Assembly (NCBI RefSeq): GCF_007858185.1
Contig: NZ_VFES01000002.1
Location: forward strand, 186,001-250,000
Length of the DNA: 64,000 nt
Direction: 5' to 3'
DNA from: Pseudomonas grimontii
Lineage (GTDB): Bacteria > Pseudomonadota > Gammaproteobacteria > Pseudomonadales > Pseudomonadaceae
In this document: piece by piece, positions 37,409-47,103 of the stretch
Numbering within the stretch: the stretch's first letter is position 1
How the letters are laid out: each line of letters begins with the position of its first letter
Notes under the pieces: generated by a model
The model's database searches: none
What the model was told of the DNA's origin: nothing
Seen by the model: the letters and a program-made list of their open reading frames with translations, nothing else
Made by a program: the position numbers and the translations under genes

Positions 37409-39145
37409 TTACATACGCTCCAGAGTTTCCAGGCCCAACAGTTCCAGGCCTTGCTTGAGGGTCCGTCCAGCCAGTGCGGCGAGGCGCAGGCGACTTTGCT
37501 TCTGGGCTTCGTCGTCGGCGGTGAGGATCGGGCAGTTCTCGTAGAAGCTGGAGAACAACCCGGCGACTTCGTACAGGTAGGTGCAGAGGATATGCGGCGT
37601 ACCTTTCTCGCCGACGCTGTTCAGCACTTCGCCGAATTGCGCCAGCTTGGCGGCCAGTTCCTGTTCATGGGGCGCGTCCAGCACGATCTGGCCTTCGACT
37701 TCGCTGAAGTCCTTGCCCAGCTTGCGGAACACACCGGCCACGCGGGTGTAGGCGTACAGCAGGTATGGCGCGGTGTTGCCCTCGAAGTTGAGCATCAGTT
37801 CGAAGTTGAAGCTGTAGTCGCTGGTGCGGTGCTTGGACAGGTCGGCGTATTTCACCGCGCCAATCCCCACCACGCGGGCGATGTTGCGCAGGTCGGCTTC
37901 GGCCAGCTCCGGGTTCTTTTCCTTCACCAGGTTGTAGGCACGCTCCTGGGCTTCGTTGAGCAGGTCGATCAACTTCACGGTGCCGCCGTCGCGGGTCTTG
38001 AACGGGCGGCCATCGGCGCCGTTCATGGTGCCGAAGCCCATGTGTTCCATGTGCATCGGGTGGGTGACGAAGCCGGCGCGACGTGCCACTTCGAACACCT
38101 GCTGGAAGTGCAGCGCCTGGCGTTGGTCGACGAAATACAGCGCACGGTCGGCCTTGAGCACGCCGCTGCGGTAGCGCACGGCCGCCAGGTCGGTGGTGGC
38201 ATAGAGGTAGCCGCCATCGGCCTTGACGATGATCACCGGCAGCGGCTCGCCGTCGGCGGTCTTGAATTCTTCGAGGAACACGCACTGCGCGCCGTTACTC
38301 TCGACCAGCAGGCCTTTGGCCTTGAGGTCGTTGACCACGTTGATCAGGTCGTCGTTGTAGGCGCTTTCGCCCATGACGTCGGCCATGGTCAGCTTGACGT
38401 TGAGCAGCTCGTAGATTTCCTGGCAGTGGGACAGCGATATCTCGCGGAAGCGGTCCCAGAGTTCCAGGCATTCCTTGTCGCCGGCTTGCAGCTTGACCAC
38501 CAGGCCACGGGCGCGGTCGGCGAACTCTTCGGATTCGTCGAAACGCTTCTTGGCGGCGCGGTAGAAGTTCTCCAGGTCCGACAGCTCGTTGCTGGTGATC
38601 GGGTTTTCCTGCAGATAGGCCATCAGCATGCCGAACTGGGTGCCCCAGTCGCCTACGTGGTTCTGGCGGATCACGGTGTCGCCGAGAAACTCCAGCACCC
38701 GGGCCACGCCGTCGCCGATGATGGTCGAGCGCAGGTGGCCGACGTGCATCTCCTTGGCCAGGTTGGGCGCCGACAGGTCAATGGCCACGCGCTGAGCCGG
38801 GCCGGCCTTGCGTACGCCGATCCTGGCGTCGGCCAGGGCTGCATCCAGGCGTGAAGCCAGGGCCTGGGTGTTCTGGAAGAAGTTGATAAAGCCCGGGCCG
38901 GCGATTTCGGCCTTGGTAACACTCTCGTCGGCGGGCAGCGCGGCGATGATTTTTTCCGCCAGGTCGCGCGGCTTCATGCCGGCCGGCTTGGACAGCATCA
39001 TCGCAATGTTGCTGGCGAAGTCGCCGTGGGTCTTGTCGCGGGTGTTTTCCACCTGGATCGCCGGCGTCAGGCCTTCAGGCAACACACCTTCGTTGACGAG
39101 TTGGGTGAGGGCTTGTTGGATAAGCTGGCGAATGGTGTCTTTCAT
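37409..39145 (-). CDS. argS: Arginyl-tRNA synthetase
   Basis: A 578-residue class I aminoacyl-tRNA synthetase. The ATG at 39145 ([13 protein letters not shown]) gives the usual length. An N-terminal additional domain is followed by the HIGH-type motif [12 protein letters not shown] (about residue 125), the catalytic Rossmann fold, and a helical anticodon domain ([19 protein letters not shown] region onward) ending LGLETLERM. Confidence 0.96.
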   Translation of the reverse strand: MKDTIRQLIQQALTQLVNEGVLPEGLTPAIQVENTRDKTHGDFASNIAMMLSKPAGMKPRDLAEKIIAALPADESVTKAEIAGPGFINFFQNTQALASRLDAALADARIGVRKAGPAQRVAIDLSAPNLAKEMHVGHLRSTIIGDGVARVLEFLGDTVIRQNHVGDWGTQFGMLMAYLQENPITSNELSDLENFYRAAKKRFDESEEFADRARGLVVKLQAGDKECLELWDRFREISLSHCQEIYELLNVKLTMADVMGESAYNDDLINVVNDLKAKGLLVESNGAQCVFLEEFKTADGEPLPVIIVKADGGYLYATTDLAAVRYRSGVLKADRALYFVDQRQALHFQQVFEVARRAGFVTHPMHMEHMGFGTMNGADGRPFKTRDGGTVKLIDLLNEAQERAYNLVKEKNPELAEADLRNIARVVGIGAVKYADLSKHRTSDYSFNFELMLNFEGNTAPYLLYAYTRVAGVFRKLGKDFSEVEGQIVLDAPHEQELAAKLAQFGEVLNSVGEKGTPHILCTYLYEVAGLFSSFYENCPILTADDEAQKQSRLRLAALAGRTLKQGLELLGLETLERM

Positions 39146-39255
39146 GGTGTTCTCTTTCGACCGCAAGCGGCGGCGCGCGATGCGCAGGTGGAAAAGCTGG
39201 GCATTATCCGTGGCGAGGGCGGGCTTGCCAACCTTCGCGGGACCTGTGGCCAGGC

Positions 39256-41475
39256 TTAATACAAATCTACCGGGTCTACATCCAGCGACCATCGCACCTG
39301 TCGGCCACTCGGCATTTGCTCCAGCGCAAGTAACCAGCTACTTAATAACCGATGCAGCGGTGCACGGGAGGTCGCTTGCAAGAGTAGCTGAGCACGATAA
39401 CGCCCGGCGCGACGTTCCATGGGCGCGGGTACCGGGCCGAGCAGTTCGATGCCGCTCAGCCCCAGCTCGCCGAGCAAGCGTTCGGCTGCGCTGCAGGCTT
39501 CATCCAGAAAACCCTCGGCCTGCCCCGGTTTATGGGCTTCGGCGCGCAGCAGCGCGAGGTGCGCAAAGGGCGGCAGGCCGGCGGAGCGGCGTTCGCTCAG
39601 CGCCTGTTCGGCGAAGGCAAAGTAGCCTTGTTCTGTCAGTTGAATCAGCAGCGGATGGTCGGCCAGGTGCGTCTGGATAATCACCTTGCCCGGCTCTTCG
39701 GCACGCCCGGCGCGGCCAGCGACCTGCACGATCAACTGCGCCATGCGTTCGCTGGCGCGGAAGTCGCCGGAGAATAAGCCGCCGTCGGCATCCAGGATCG
39801 ACACCAGGGTCACCCGTGGGAAGTGATGCCCTTTGGCGAGCATCTGCGTACCCACCAGGATGCATGGCTGGCCCTTCTGGATGGTGGCGAACAACTGGTT
39901 CATCGCGTCCTTGCGCGACGTGCTGTCGCGGTCGACCCGCAGCACCGGGTAGTCCGGGAACAGAATGCCCAGCCGCTCCTCGGCGCGCTCGGTGCCTGCG
40001 CCCACCGGACGCAGGTCGACCTTGCCGCACTGCGGGCAGTGGCGCGGTACACGCTCTACATGGCCGCAATGGTGGCAACGCAGCTCGCCATGGCGCTGGT
40101 GCACGGTCATGCGTGCATCGCAACGCTCGCACTCGGACATCCAGCCGCAGTCATGGCACAGCAGCGTCGGCGCAAAGCCTCGACGGTTGAGAAACACCAA
40201 GACCTGCTGGCCGGCCGCCAGGGTCTGGCCGATAGCTTGTTGCATCGGCCCGGAAATGCCGCTGTCCAGTGGCCGGCTTTTTACGTCCAGGCGCAGGAAG
40301 CGTGGCTGCTTGGCACCGCCGGCCCGCTCGTTCAAGCGTAGGAGCCCGTAACGACCGGTGTAGGCGTTGTGCAGGCTTTCCAGGGACGGTGTAGCCGAAC
40401 CCAGCACAATCGGGATGTCTTCCTGGCGCGCCCGCACCAGCGCCAGGTCGCGGGCGTGGTAGCGCAGGCCTTCCTGTTGCTTATAGGAGCCGTCGTGCTC
40501 CTCGTCGATGATGATCAGCCCGGGATTCTTCATTGGCGTGAACAGCGCCGAACGGGTGCCGATAATAATGTCGGCTTCGCCGTCCCGCGCCGCCAGCCAC
40601 GACTCCAGGCGCTCACGGTCATTGACCGCCGAGTGCACCAGGGCGATGCGCGCATTGAAACGCTGTTCGAAGCGCGCCAGTGTTTGCGGGCCCAGGTTGA
40701 TCTCGGGGATCAGCACCAGTGCCTGTTTGCCGGCCTGCAGGGTTTCGCGGATCAGCTGCAAATAGACTTCGGTCTTGCCGCTGCCGGTGACGCCGGCCAG
40801 CAGGAACGCATGGAAGCTGTCGAAACCCGCGCGAATCGCTTCATAGGCGGCGCGCTGTTCGGGGTTCAGCGGCAGTTCGGGCTGGGCCAGCCAGTGTTCG
40901 TGGCGCGGGTCGGGGGCGTGCTTGCGGATTTCCACCTGCACCAACCCCTTGGCCAGCAACAGGTCGAGGCTGTCTTTGCTCAGCATCAGCTTGCTCAATA
41001 GCTGATGGGCGACGCCATGGGGATGCTGGGCCAGGGTCGCCAGGGCTTCACGCTGGCGCGGGGCGCGGGCGATGCGCGGGTCGTCAAGGCGCGCTCCGGG
41101 CACCGTCGACCAGAAGCGCTCCTGGCGCGCTTCGGCCAACTCGCCCTGGCGCAACAGCACCGGCAGTGCCCAGCTCAACGTGTCGCCGAGGCTGTGCTGG
41201 TAATACTGGGCGGTCCACAGGCACAGCTTGAACAATGCGGGCGGCAGCGGTGGCGTGGCATCGAGCAGGGCGATGGCCGGTTTGAGCTTCTCGGCCGGCA
41301 CTTCGCTGTGGTCGGCGACTTCCACCAGGATGCCGATCATCTCCCGGCGGCCAAACGGCACGCGCACGCGCATGCCCGGCTGCAATTGCGCGCGCAGCAC
41401 GCCGGCCGGGGCTCGGTAGTCGAACAGGCGGCGCAGGGGCGAGGGCAGGGCTAGGCGCAAAATGGCGTCGGGCAC
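39256..41475 (-). CDS. priA: Primosomal replication restart helicase PriA
   Basis: A 739-residue 3'-5' superfamily 2 helicase that reloads the replisome at stalled forks. The N-terminal 3'-DNA-binding domain is followed by Walker [17 protein letters not shown] box [13 protein letters not shown], and an inserted zinc-binding cluster with eight cysteines from [13 protein letters not shown] to CPQCG, then the second RecA lobe ([12 protein letters not shown]). It is upstream of argS on the same strand and divergent from rpmE. Confidence 0.96.
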   Translation of the reverse strand: MPDAILRLALPSPLRRLFDYRAPAGVLRAQLQPGMRVRVPFGRREMIGILVEVADHSEVPAEKLKPAIALLDATPPLPPALFKLCLWTAQYYQHSLGDTLSWALPVLLRQGELAEARQERFWSTVPGARLDDPRIARAPRQREALATLAQHPHGVAHQLLSKLMLSKDSLDLLLAKGLVQVEIRKHAPDPRHEHWLAQPELPLNPEQRAAYEAIRAGFDSFHAFLLAGVTGSGKTEVYLQLIRETLQAGKQALVLIPEINLGPQTLARFEQRFNARIALVHSAVNDRERLESWLAARDGEADIIIGTRSALFTPMKNPGLIIIDEEHDGSYKQQEGLRYHARDLALVRARQEDIPIVLGSATPSLESLHNAYTGRYGLLRLNERAGGAKQPRFLRLDVKSRPLDSGISGPMQQAIGQTLAAGQQVLVFLNRRGFAPTLLCHDCGWMSECERCDARMTVHQRHGELRCHHCGHVERVPRHCPQCGKVDLRPVGAGTERAEERLGILFPDYPVLRVDRDSTSRKDAMNQLFATIQKGQPCILVGTQMLAKGHHFPRVTLVSILDADGGLFSGDFRASERMAQLIVQVAGRAGRAEEPGKVIIQTHLADHPLLIQLTEQGYFAFAEQALSERRSAGLPPFAHLALLRAEAHKPGQAEGFLDEACSAAERLLGELGLSGIELLGPVPAPMERRAGRYRAQLLLQATSRAPLHRLLSSWLLALEQMPSGRQVRWSLDVDPVDLY

Positions 41476-41607
41476 GCGAGGGGTCTCATCTATAAAGGCA
41501 GGCGGTGGCGCAGGGGCGCGAGCCTAGCAGACCGGGGGAGGCTTGGGGTGGCCGCCAGTTTTCTGATGAAAGGTGCTTTTATGTTTACGCTCGATGGGTG
41601 TCGCCGC

Positions 41608-41635
41608 TTGCGCGTTTAAAAAGGTCTGGTAGAAT
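41608..41635 (+). promoter_or_regulatory. Sigma-70 promoter of rpmE
   Basis: TTGCGC, 16 bases, TAGAAT. The start of transcription would be near 41642, giving a leader of about 65 bases that contains the small hairpin TCGACA-ATAG-TGTCGA. Confidence 0.6.
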
Positions 41636-41705
41636 CCGCGGCCTAATTACGTGCGGTATTCGACAATAGTGTCGAGTGGCGGCACGCTAGCCCGAGGAAG
41701 TCACC

Positions 41706-41939
41706 ATGAAAGCCGATATCCATCCAGCGTACGAAACCATCGAAGTTACCTGCAGCTGCGGCAACAAGTTCGAAACTCGCTCGAACCTGTGCAAGCCACT
41801 GGGTACTGACGTATGCAACGAGTGCCACCCGTTCTACACCGGTAAGCAGAAAACTCTGGACACCGGCGGCCGTGTACAGCGCTTCGCAGATCGCTTTGGT
41901 GCTTTCGGCAAGAAGCCTGCTGCTACTCCAGCAGAGTAA
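41706..41939 (+). CDS. rpmE: 50S ribosomal protein L31 (zinc-binding form)
   Basis: A 77-residue L31 protein bridging the ribosomal subunits. Four cysteines (CSCG near residue 16 and CNECH near residue 37) mark the zinc-binding form, not the zinc-free YkgM-type paralogue used under zinc starvation. Start [14 protein letters not shown] with GAGGAAG ribosome site. Nested hairpins follow immediately at the junction with the nuclease gene. Confidence 0.96.
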   Translation: MKADIHPAYETIEVTCSCGNKFETRSNLCKPLGTDVCNECHPFYTGKQKTLDTGGRVQRFADRFGAFGKKPAATPAE

Positions 41940-41963
41940 GGCTCAAAAGCCTTATGGGCTTTT
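41937..41963 (+). promoter_or_regulatory. Two mutually exclusive hairpins at the rpmE stop / nuclease start
   Basis: Segment 1 TAAGGCT (41937-41943, starting with the rpmE stop codon) pairs with segment 2 AGCCTTA (41948-41954). Segment 2, as AAAAGCC (41945-41951), can instead pair with segment 3 GGCTTTT (41957-41963), a terminator-like stem. The nuclease ATG (41954-41956) lies in the loop of the second stem. This is the layout of an attenuator or a translation switch, though it has not been tested. Confidence 0.5.
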
Positions 41964-42760
41964 GCCAGCTGTTGAAAAAGGCGTCCCTTGCGGGCGCCTT
42001 TTTTGTGCCTGCGATTTGGTTGTCGGCGGCCCAGGCACAGGTGTTTTGCCCGGCGCCAGCGGCCCTGGCCCGCGTGGAAGTGCAGCGGGTGGTGGATGGC
42101 GACACGGTGCGCCTCAAGGATGGCCGCAGTGTGCGGATGATCGGTATCAATACCCCGGAAACCGGCAGGAAGGGCCGCGCCGACGAGCCATTTGCCGTCG
42201 CGGCGCGTCAGCGTCTACAGGCGTTGGTGCAGGCCAGCGATGGGCGTGTCGGCCTGGTGCCGGGGCGCGAGGGCAAGGATCATTACGGTCGAACCCTGGC
42301 TCACCTCTATGGTGCCAATGGTGAGAATCTGGAGGCGCAACTGCTGGCCGAGGGCCTGGGATTCCAGGTGGGCGTGGCGCCGAATGTCGATCTCGTCAGC
42401 TGTCAGCAGGCGGCTGAGAACAGTGCCCGTAACGCGCGGCTGGGGCTGTGGCGCCAATCGCCGGTGCAGTCCGTGGAGCAGCTCGGGCGCTCCGGGTTTG
42501 CACTGGTCAGCGGCCAAGTCAGTAAAGTCGAGCGCAATCGCGGCGGAATCTGGATTGAATTGCAGGGGGCACTGGTATTACGCATTACGCCCGACCTGAT
42601 CAGTCAATTCGATGCTGACCGCCTCAATGGTCTGCAAGGCCGCACCGTCGAGGCGCGCGGCTGGGTACAGGATCGCGCTCGGCGGGGCGGCCTGAAAAAC
42701 GGCCAGGCGCGCTGGCTGCTGCCGTTGACTGATCCGGGCATGCTCAAATCGACTGATTAA
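41954..42760 (+). CDS. Secreted thermonuclease-family (SNase-like) protein
   Basis: A 268-residue exported protein with signal peptide MGFCQLLKKASLAGAFF to SAAQA. The staphylococcal-nuclease-like OB-fold domain (about residues 38-165) has VQRVVDGDTVRL, the catalytic Arg region VRMIGINTPETGRKG, and GREGKDHYGRTLAHLY with a second Arg and Glu-rich context. The C-terminal 100 residues form a second domain of unknown role. It probably degrades nucleic acids in the periplasm or medium. A TTG at 41972 would also give a signal peptide. It starts only 14 bases after rpmE. Confidence 0.85.
   Translation: MGFCQLLKKASLAGAFFVPAIWLSAAQAQVFCPAPAALARVEVQRVVDGDTVRLKDGRSVRMIGINTPETGRKGRADEPFAVAARQRLQALVQASDGRVGLVPGREGKDHYGRTLAHLYGANGENLEAQLLAEGLGFQVGVAPNVDLVSCQQAAENSARNARLGLWRQSPVQSVEQLGRSGFALVSGQVSKVERNRGGIWIELQGALVLRITPDLISQFDADRLNGLQGRTVEARGWVQDRARRGGLKNGQARWLLPLTDPGMLKSTD
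41975..42004 (+). terminator. Terminator-shaped hairpin inside the nuclease signal-peptide codons
   Basis: AAAAAGGCG pairs with CGCCTTTTT, extended inward by CCC/GGG past a one-base bulge, and ends in six T residues. It has every feature of an intrinsic terminator for rpmE, yet it encodes KKASLAGAFF of the nuclease. It could limit readthrough into the nuclease gene. Confidence 0.65.
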
Positions 42761-42941
42761 GAAAAAATTGTAGACATTTTTCGGTTTGATTGTGAACAGT
42801 TAAGCCCTTGTATCCCGTGGCTCTTGGCCGAAAGTCTTAGCGCAGGGCCCTTGACACCTGTGACTGCCCAGTCTTGTGGGGACTTTGCGACACGAGTATC
42901 CTCGGCGGTCCGTCGACCAACAGTAAAAGCGGAATGCCGAT

Positions 42942-44210
42942 ATGTCTGATTTGAAAACTGCCGCTCTCGAATATCATGCCCATCCTCGTCCAGGAAAGCT
43001 GAGTGTAGAGCTCACCAAAGCCACCGCCACCGCCCGCGACCTGTCGCTGGCCTACAGCCCTGGCGTGGCCGAGCCCGTACGTGAAATCGCCCGCGACCCT
43101 GAACTGGCGTACAAGTACACCGGCAAAGGCAACCTGGTTGCAGTGATTTCCGATGGCACCGCGATTCTGGGCCTGGGTAACCTCGGCCCATTGGCCTCCA
43201 AGCCGGTCATGGAAGGTAAAGGCGTGCTGTTCAAGCGCTTCGCCGGCATCGACGTTTTCGACATCGAAGTTGATTCCGAGAGCCCGCAGGCTTTCATCGA
43301 CACCGTCAAGCGCATTTCCATCACCTTCGGTGGCATCAACCTGGAAGACATCAAGGCACCTGAGTGCTTCGAGATCGAAAAGGCCCTGATCGAGCAGTGC
43401 GACATTCCGGTATTCCACGATGACCAGCACGGTACTGCGATCGTCACCGCGGCCGGCATGATCAACGCCCTGGAAATCGCCGGCAAGACCCTGGCTGATG
43501 CCAAGATCGTCTGCCTGGGCGCTGGCGCTGCGGCCATCTCCTGCATGAAGCTGATTGTCAGCATGGGCGCCAAGCTGGAAAACATCTACATGGTCGACAG
43601 CAAGGGCGTGATCCAGTCCGAGCGTACCGACCTTAACCAGTACAAGGCGATGTTTGCCCACCCGTCCTCCAAGCGCACCCTGGCTGACGCCCTGAACGGT
43701 GCCGACGTGTTCGTTGGCCTGTCTGGCCCGAACCTGCTGAGCGCTGAAGGCCTGAAGTCCATGGCGGCCAACCCGATCGTGTTCGCCTGCTCCAACCCTG
43801 ATCCGGAAATCGCTCCGGAACTGGCTCACGCCACCCGCGACGACGTGATCATGGCGACCGGTCGTTCGGACTACCCGAACCAGGTCAACAACGTGCTGGG
43901 CTTCCCGTTCATCTTCCGTGGCGCCCTGGACGTTCGCGCCAAGCGCATCAACGAAGAGATGAAAGTGGCAGCTGCCAACGCCCTGCGTGAACTGGCCAAG
44001 CTGCCCGTGCCTCAGGACGTGTGCGACGCCTACGGTGGCGCCAAGCTGGAATTCGGTCGTGAGTACATCATCCCGAAACCAATGGATAAGCGCCTGATCA
44101 CCCTGATCTCCGATGCCGTGGCCAAAGCCGCGATCGAGACCGGTGTGGCCACCCTGCCGTATCCGAAAAACTACCCGCTGCAAAGCGTGGATGATGTGTT
44201 CAACGGCTAA
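42942..44210 (+). CDS. maeB: Malic enzyme, short form (NAD(P)-dependent)
   Basis: A 422-residue malic enzyme converting malate to pyruvate and CO2 with reduction of NAD(P). It has the catalytic Tyr in SLAYSPGVAEPV, Lys in GKGNLVAVISDGTAILGLGN, metal ligands in IPVFHDDQHGTAIV and the dinucleotide fold VCLGAGAAAISCMKL. The phosphotransacetylase-like C-terminal domain of long MaeB enzymes is absent, as is usual for this Pseudomonas protein. A strong terminator follows. Cofactor choice cannot be read with certainty. Confidence 0.93.
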   Translation: MSDLKTAALEYHAHPRPGKLSVELTKATATARDLSLAYSPGVAEPVREIARDPELAYKYTGKGNLVAVISDGTAILGLGNLGPLASKPVMEGKGVLFKRFAGIDVFDIEVDSESPQAFIDTVKRISITFGGINLEDIKAPECFEIEKALIEQCDIPVFHDDQHGTAIVTAAGMINALEIAGKTLADAKIVCLGAGAAAISCMKLIVSMGAKLENIYMVDSKGVIQSERTDLNQYKAMFAHPSSKRTLADALNGADVFVGLSGPNLLSAEGLKSMAANPIVFACSNPDPEIAPELAHATRDDVIMATGRSDYPNQVNNVLGFPFIFRGALDVRAKRINEEMKVAAANALRELAKLPVPQDVCDAYGGAKLEFGREYIIPKPMDKRLITLISDAVAKAAIETGVATLPYPKNYPLQSVDDVFNG

Positions 44211-44230
44211 GCCGTTGTAGCGCACCAACA

Positions 44231-44264
44231 AAAAAGCCCCGGCTCTCGCGAGTCGGGGCTTTTT
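44231..44264 (+). terminator. Rho-independent terminator after maeB
   Basis: AAAAAGCCCCG / CGGGGCTTTTT with a 12-base interior, 20 bases after the stop. The A and T flanks make it bidirectional. Confidence 0.9.
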
Positions 44265-44300
44265 GCTGGGGTGGCGATTAACTTGTGTCCTGTGGAGATC

Positions 44301-44396
44301 AAATGTTGGAGGGGGCTTGCCCCCGATGGCGGTGTATCAGTCACTCGATGAGTTGGCTGGTCCACGGCTATCGGGGGCAAGCCCCCTCCCACATTT
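44301..44396. repeat. REP doublet between maeB and mrcA
   Basis: Units with cores GGAGGGGGCTTGCCCCCGAT and ATCGGGGGCAAGCCCCCTCC in inverted order, about 42 bases apart, in the convergent gap between maeB and mrcA. Confidence 0.88.
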
Positions 44397-44422
44397 GGTT
44401 CTGCGTAGGCTTGAGGTCCAGG

Positions 44423-46885
44423 TTAGAACAGATCGATCGGCGCCGCCTCATCCGCCGGCAACGGGCTGCCCGGTACGACGCCGTTGCCCAGCTCATTGAC
44501 CGACGGCGGCGTGTCTTCGCTCTTGAACAGTTCGAAGTACGCATTCGGCGTGCTTGGCGAAGCCGCACGGCCACTGACCGGGTCGATCCGCAGGCTGAGG
44601 ATGCCTTCCGGCTCCGGCTGGGTGTGCAGCGGCTTGTCCTTCAGGGCGGCACCCATGTAGCTCATCCAGATCGGCAGCGCGACGGTGCCGCCGAACTCGC
44701 GGCGGCCGAGGCTTTCCGGCTGGTCGTAGCCGGTCCAGACGGTGGTCACGTAGTCGGCGTTATAGCCGGAGAACCAGGCATCCTTGGATTCGTTGGTGGT
44801 ACCGGTCTTGCCCGCGATGTCCGCGCGGCCCAGGGCCAGGGCGCGCCGGCCGGTACCTTTCTTGATTACGTCTTCGAGGATGCTGTTGAGGATATAAGTT
44901 GTACGCCCATCCACAATGCGTTCGGCCACGGCGGGAGCTTGCGGTTCGGTTGCAGGCGCGTTGACGGCTGGCGCGGCACCTGGGGTCGGCTCGATGGTGA
45001 TGCCGCCATTGCTCGGCGCTGCCAGCCCATCAGTGGCCGCCACGCCGTTGACCACATCACCCGGTACCCGGGGTGGGTTGGCGGTGAACAGGGTGTCGCC
45101 ATTGCGGCTTTCGATCTTGTCGATCAGGTACGGCGTGATCTTGTAGCCGCCGTTGGCAAAGGTGCTCCAGCCGGTGGCGATTTCCATCGGCGTGAGGGTC
45201 GCGGTGCCCAGAGCCAGGGACAGGTTCGGCGGCAGGTCCGACTTGTTGAAGCCAAAGCGCGTGATGTAGTCGATGGTCTTGCCTACCCCCATCGCCTGCA
45301 ACAAGCGGATCGATACCAGGTTACGCGACTTGTACAGCGCCTCGCGGATGCGGATCGGGCCGAGGAAGGTGTTGGTGTCGTTCTTCGGGCGCCAGACTTT
45401 GTCCAGGTACTCGTCGACAAACACGATCGGCGCGTCGTTGACCAGGCTGGCGGCGGTGTAGCCGTTATCCAGGGCGGCGCTGTAGATGAACGGCTTGAAG
45501 CTCGAGCCCGGTTGGCGTTTGGCCTGGGTGGCACGGTTGTAGTTGCTCTGCTCGAAAGCGAAGCCACCCACCAGGGCGCGGATTGCACCGTTCTGTGGGT
45601 CCAGCGATACCAGCGCGCCCTGGGCCAGCGGCACCTGGCTGAATTTCAGGCTGTCGTCCTTCTGGCGTTGTACGCGGATCAGGTCGCCCACTTGCGCGAC
45701 ATCCGATGGCTGCTTCGGCATCGGGCCCATGCTGTTGGTATTCAGGAACGGGCGCGCCCATTTCATGCTGTCCCAGGCCACATGCGCTTCGCCGGTGCGG
45801 GTCAGCACCTGCACGCCATCTTTCTTCACCTGGGTGACGATGGCCGGTTCCAGGCCGCTGATCGCGCGCTGTTTGCCCAACTCGGCAGTCCAGGCGCTCA
45901 GGGTCTTGCCCGGCAGGCGCGACTCAGGGCCACGGTAGCCGTGGCGTTGATCGTAGGTGATCAGGCCGGAATGCACGGAGTCATTGGCGATGTCCTGCAA
46001 GTCGCTCGGAACCGTCGTGGTCACGCGGAAGCCTTCGGTGTAGGCCTCGCTGCCGTAACGGCCGACCATCTCGGCACGCGCCATTTCAGCGATATAGGGA
46101 GCATTCACTTCCGGCGTCGGCACGTGGTAGCTGGCGTTCAATGGCTCGGCCACCGCACTTTCATAGGCGCCCTGGTCGATCTTGCCCAGCTTGTACATGC
46201 GCCCCAGGATCCAGTCGCGGCGTTCTTTGCTGCGTGCCGGATTGGCCAGGGGGTTGAAGCGCGAAGGGGCCTTGGGCAGGCCGGCAATCATGGCCATCTG
46301 CGCCAGGCTGGCGTCACGAATCGACTTTCCGTAGTAGACCTGCGAGGCCGCCTCGATCCCGTAGGCACGGTTGCCCAGATAGATCTTGTTGACGTACAGC
46401 TCGAGGATCTCGTCCTTGGTCAGCTGGCGTTCGATCTGCAATGCCAGCAGGATCTCGGTGGCTTTACGCGAAAAACTGCGCTCGCTGGTGAGGAAGAAGT
46501 TCTTCGCCACCTGCATGGTGATGGTGCTGCCGCCGGATTGAATGTGGCCGCTTTTTACCAGTTGTGTGGCCGCACGTACCAGGCTGCTGGGGTCGACGCC
46601 ATAGTGGTTGGCAAAATTATCGTCTTCGGCCGACAGCAACGCGCTGATGAAATTAGGTGGAATGTCGGCAAAACGGATCGGTGTGCGGCGCATTTCGCCG
46701 AACTCCGCGATCAGCTTTTCATCGCTGCTGTAGACCCGCAAAGGAATCTGCAACTGGATACTTCTGAGAGCCTCTACCGAGGGTAAACCCGGACTAAGGT
46801 AGAGGTAGGCCCCGCTGAGTACGAGCAGCAGCCCGCAGACGATCGCGACAATGGAGTACCCGAAAAACTTCAGCAGACGGATCAA
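44423..46885 (-). CDS. mrcA: Penicillin-binding protein 1A (bifunctional)
   Basis: An 820-residue class A penicillin-binding protein polymerising and cross-linking peptidoglycan. After one membrane anchor (about residues 7-30) comes the GT51 domain with LLSAEDDNFANHYGVD (catalytic Glu) and GGSTITMQVAKNFFL, then an OB-like insert, and the transpeptidase with SSFKP (active Ser), SRN (in YKSRNLVS) and GKTGTTNES. It is divergent from the pil operon, the same mrcA/ponA arrangement seen beside pil/hof genes in other gammaproteobacteria. Confidence 0.95.
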   Translation of the reverse strand: MIRLLKFFGYSIVAIVCGLLLVLSGAYLYLSPGLPSVEALRSIQLQIPLRVYSSDEKLIAEFGEMRRTPIRFADIPPNFISALLSAEDDNFANHYGVDPSSLVRAATQLVKSGHIQSGGSTITMQVAKNFFLTSERSFSRKATEILLALQIERQLTKDEILELYVNKIYLGNRAYGIEAASQVYYGKSIRDASLAQMAMIAGLPKAPSRFNPLANPARSKERRDWILGRMYKLGKIDQGAYESAVAEPLNASYHVPTPEVNAPYIAEMARAEMVGRYGSEAYTEGFRVTTTVPSDLQDIANDSVHSGLITYDQRHGYRGPESRLPGKTLSAWTAELGKQRAISGLEPAIVTQVKKDGVQVLTRTGEAHVAWDSMKWARPFLNTNSMGPMPKQPSDVAQVGDLIRVQRQKDDSLKFSQVPLAQGALVSLDPQNGAIRALVGGFAFEQSNYNRATQAKRQPGSSFKPFIYSAALDNGYTAASLVNDAPIVFVDEYLDKVWRPKNDTNTFLGPIRIREALYKSRNLVSIRLLQAMGVGKTIDYITRFGFNKSDLPPNLSLALGTATLTPMEIATGWSTFANGGYKITPYLIDKIESRNGDTLFTANPPRVPGDVVNGVAATDGLAAPSNGGITIEPTPGAAPAVNAPATEPQAPAVAERIVDGRTTYILNSILEDVIKKGTGRRALALGRADIAGKTGTTNESKDAWFSGYNADYVTTVWTGYDQPESLGRREFGGTVALPIWMSYMGAALKDKPLHTQPEPEGILSLRIDPVSGRAASPSTPNAYFELFKSEDTPPSVNELGNGVVPGSPLPADEAAPIDLF

Positions 46886-47103
46886 GGCTTTTGGATTTCC
46901 AGAGAAAAGAATGGGTTACGCGTCGGGGCATGCATGGCTAACGATGGATCGACCCGAGCTGCAGATAAAAAGCGGGGAAAAACGCTGGGCATTAAAGCAT
47001 TTTTCGCCTTGGGGCGTCATTCGCGCCTGCTCAACAAGTCGACCGAATGCAGGGCGTCCAGCGGCAATCAGGCGTTAAGACAGGGAAAGCTTTGGGGAGT
47101 TTT

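Noticed and set aside
42942..44210. Malic enzyme as a truncated MaeB
   Set aside because: The missing phosphotransacetylase-like domain is normal for the short Pseudomonas enzyme; the gene ends at a clean terminator, and no domain remnant lies downstream.
44285..46786. An 833-codon plus-strand frame opposite mrcA
   Set aside because: It begins inside the REP doublet and runs antisense to penicillin-binding protein 1A, whose catalytic motifs are intact.
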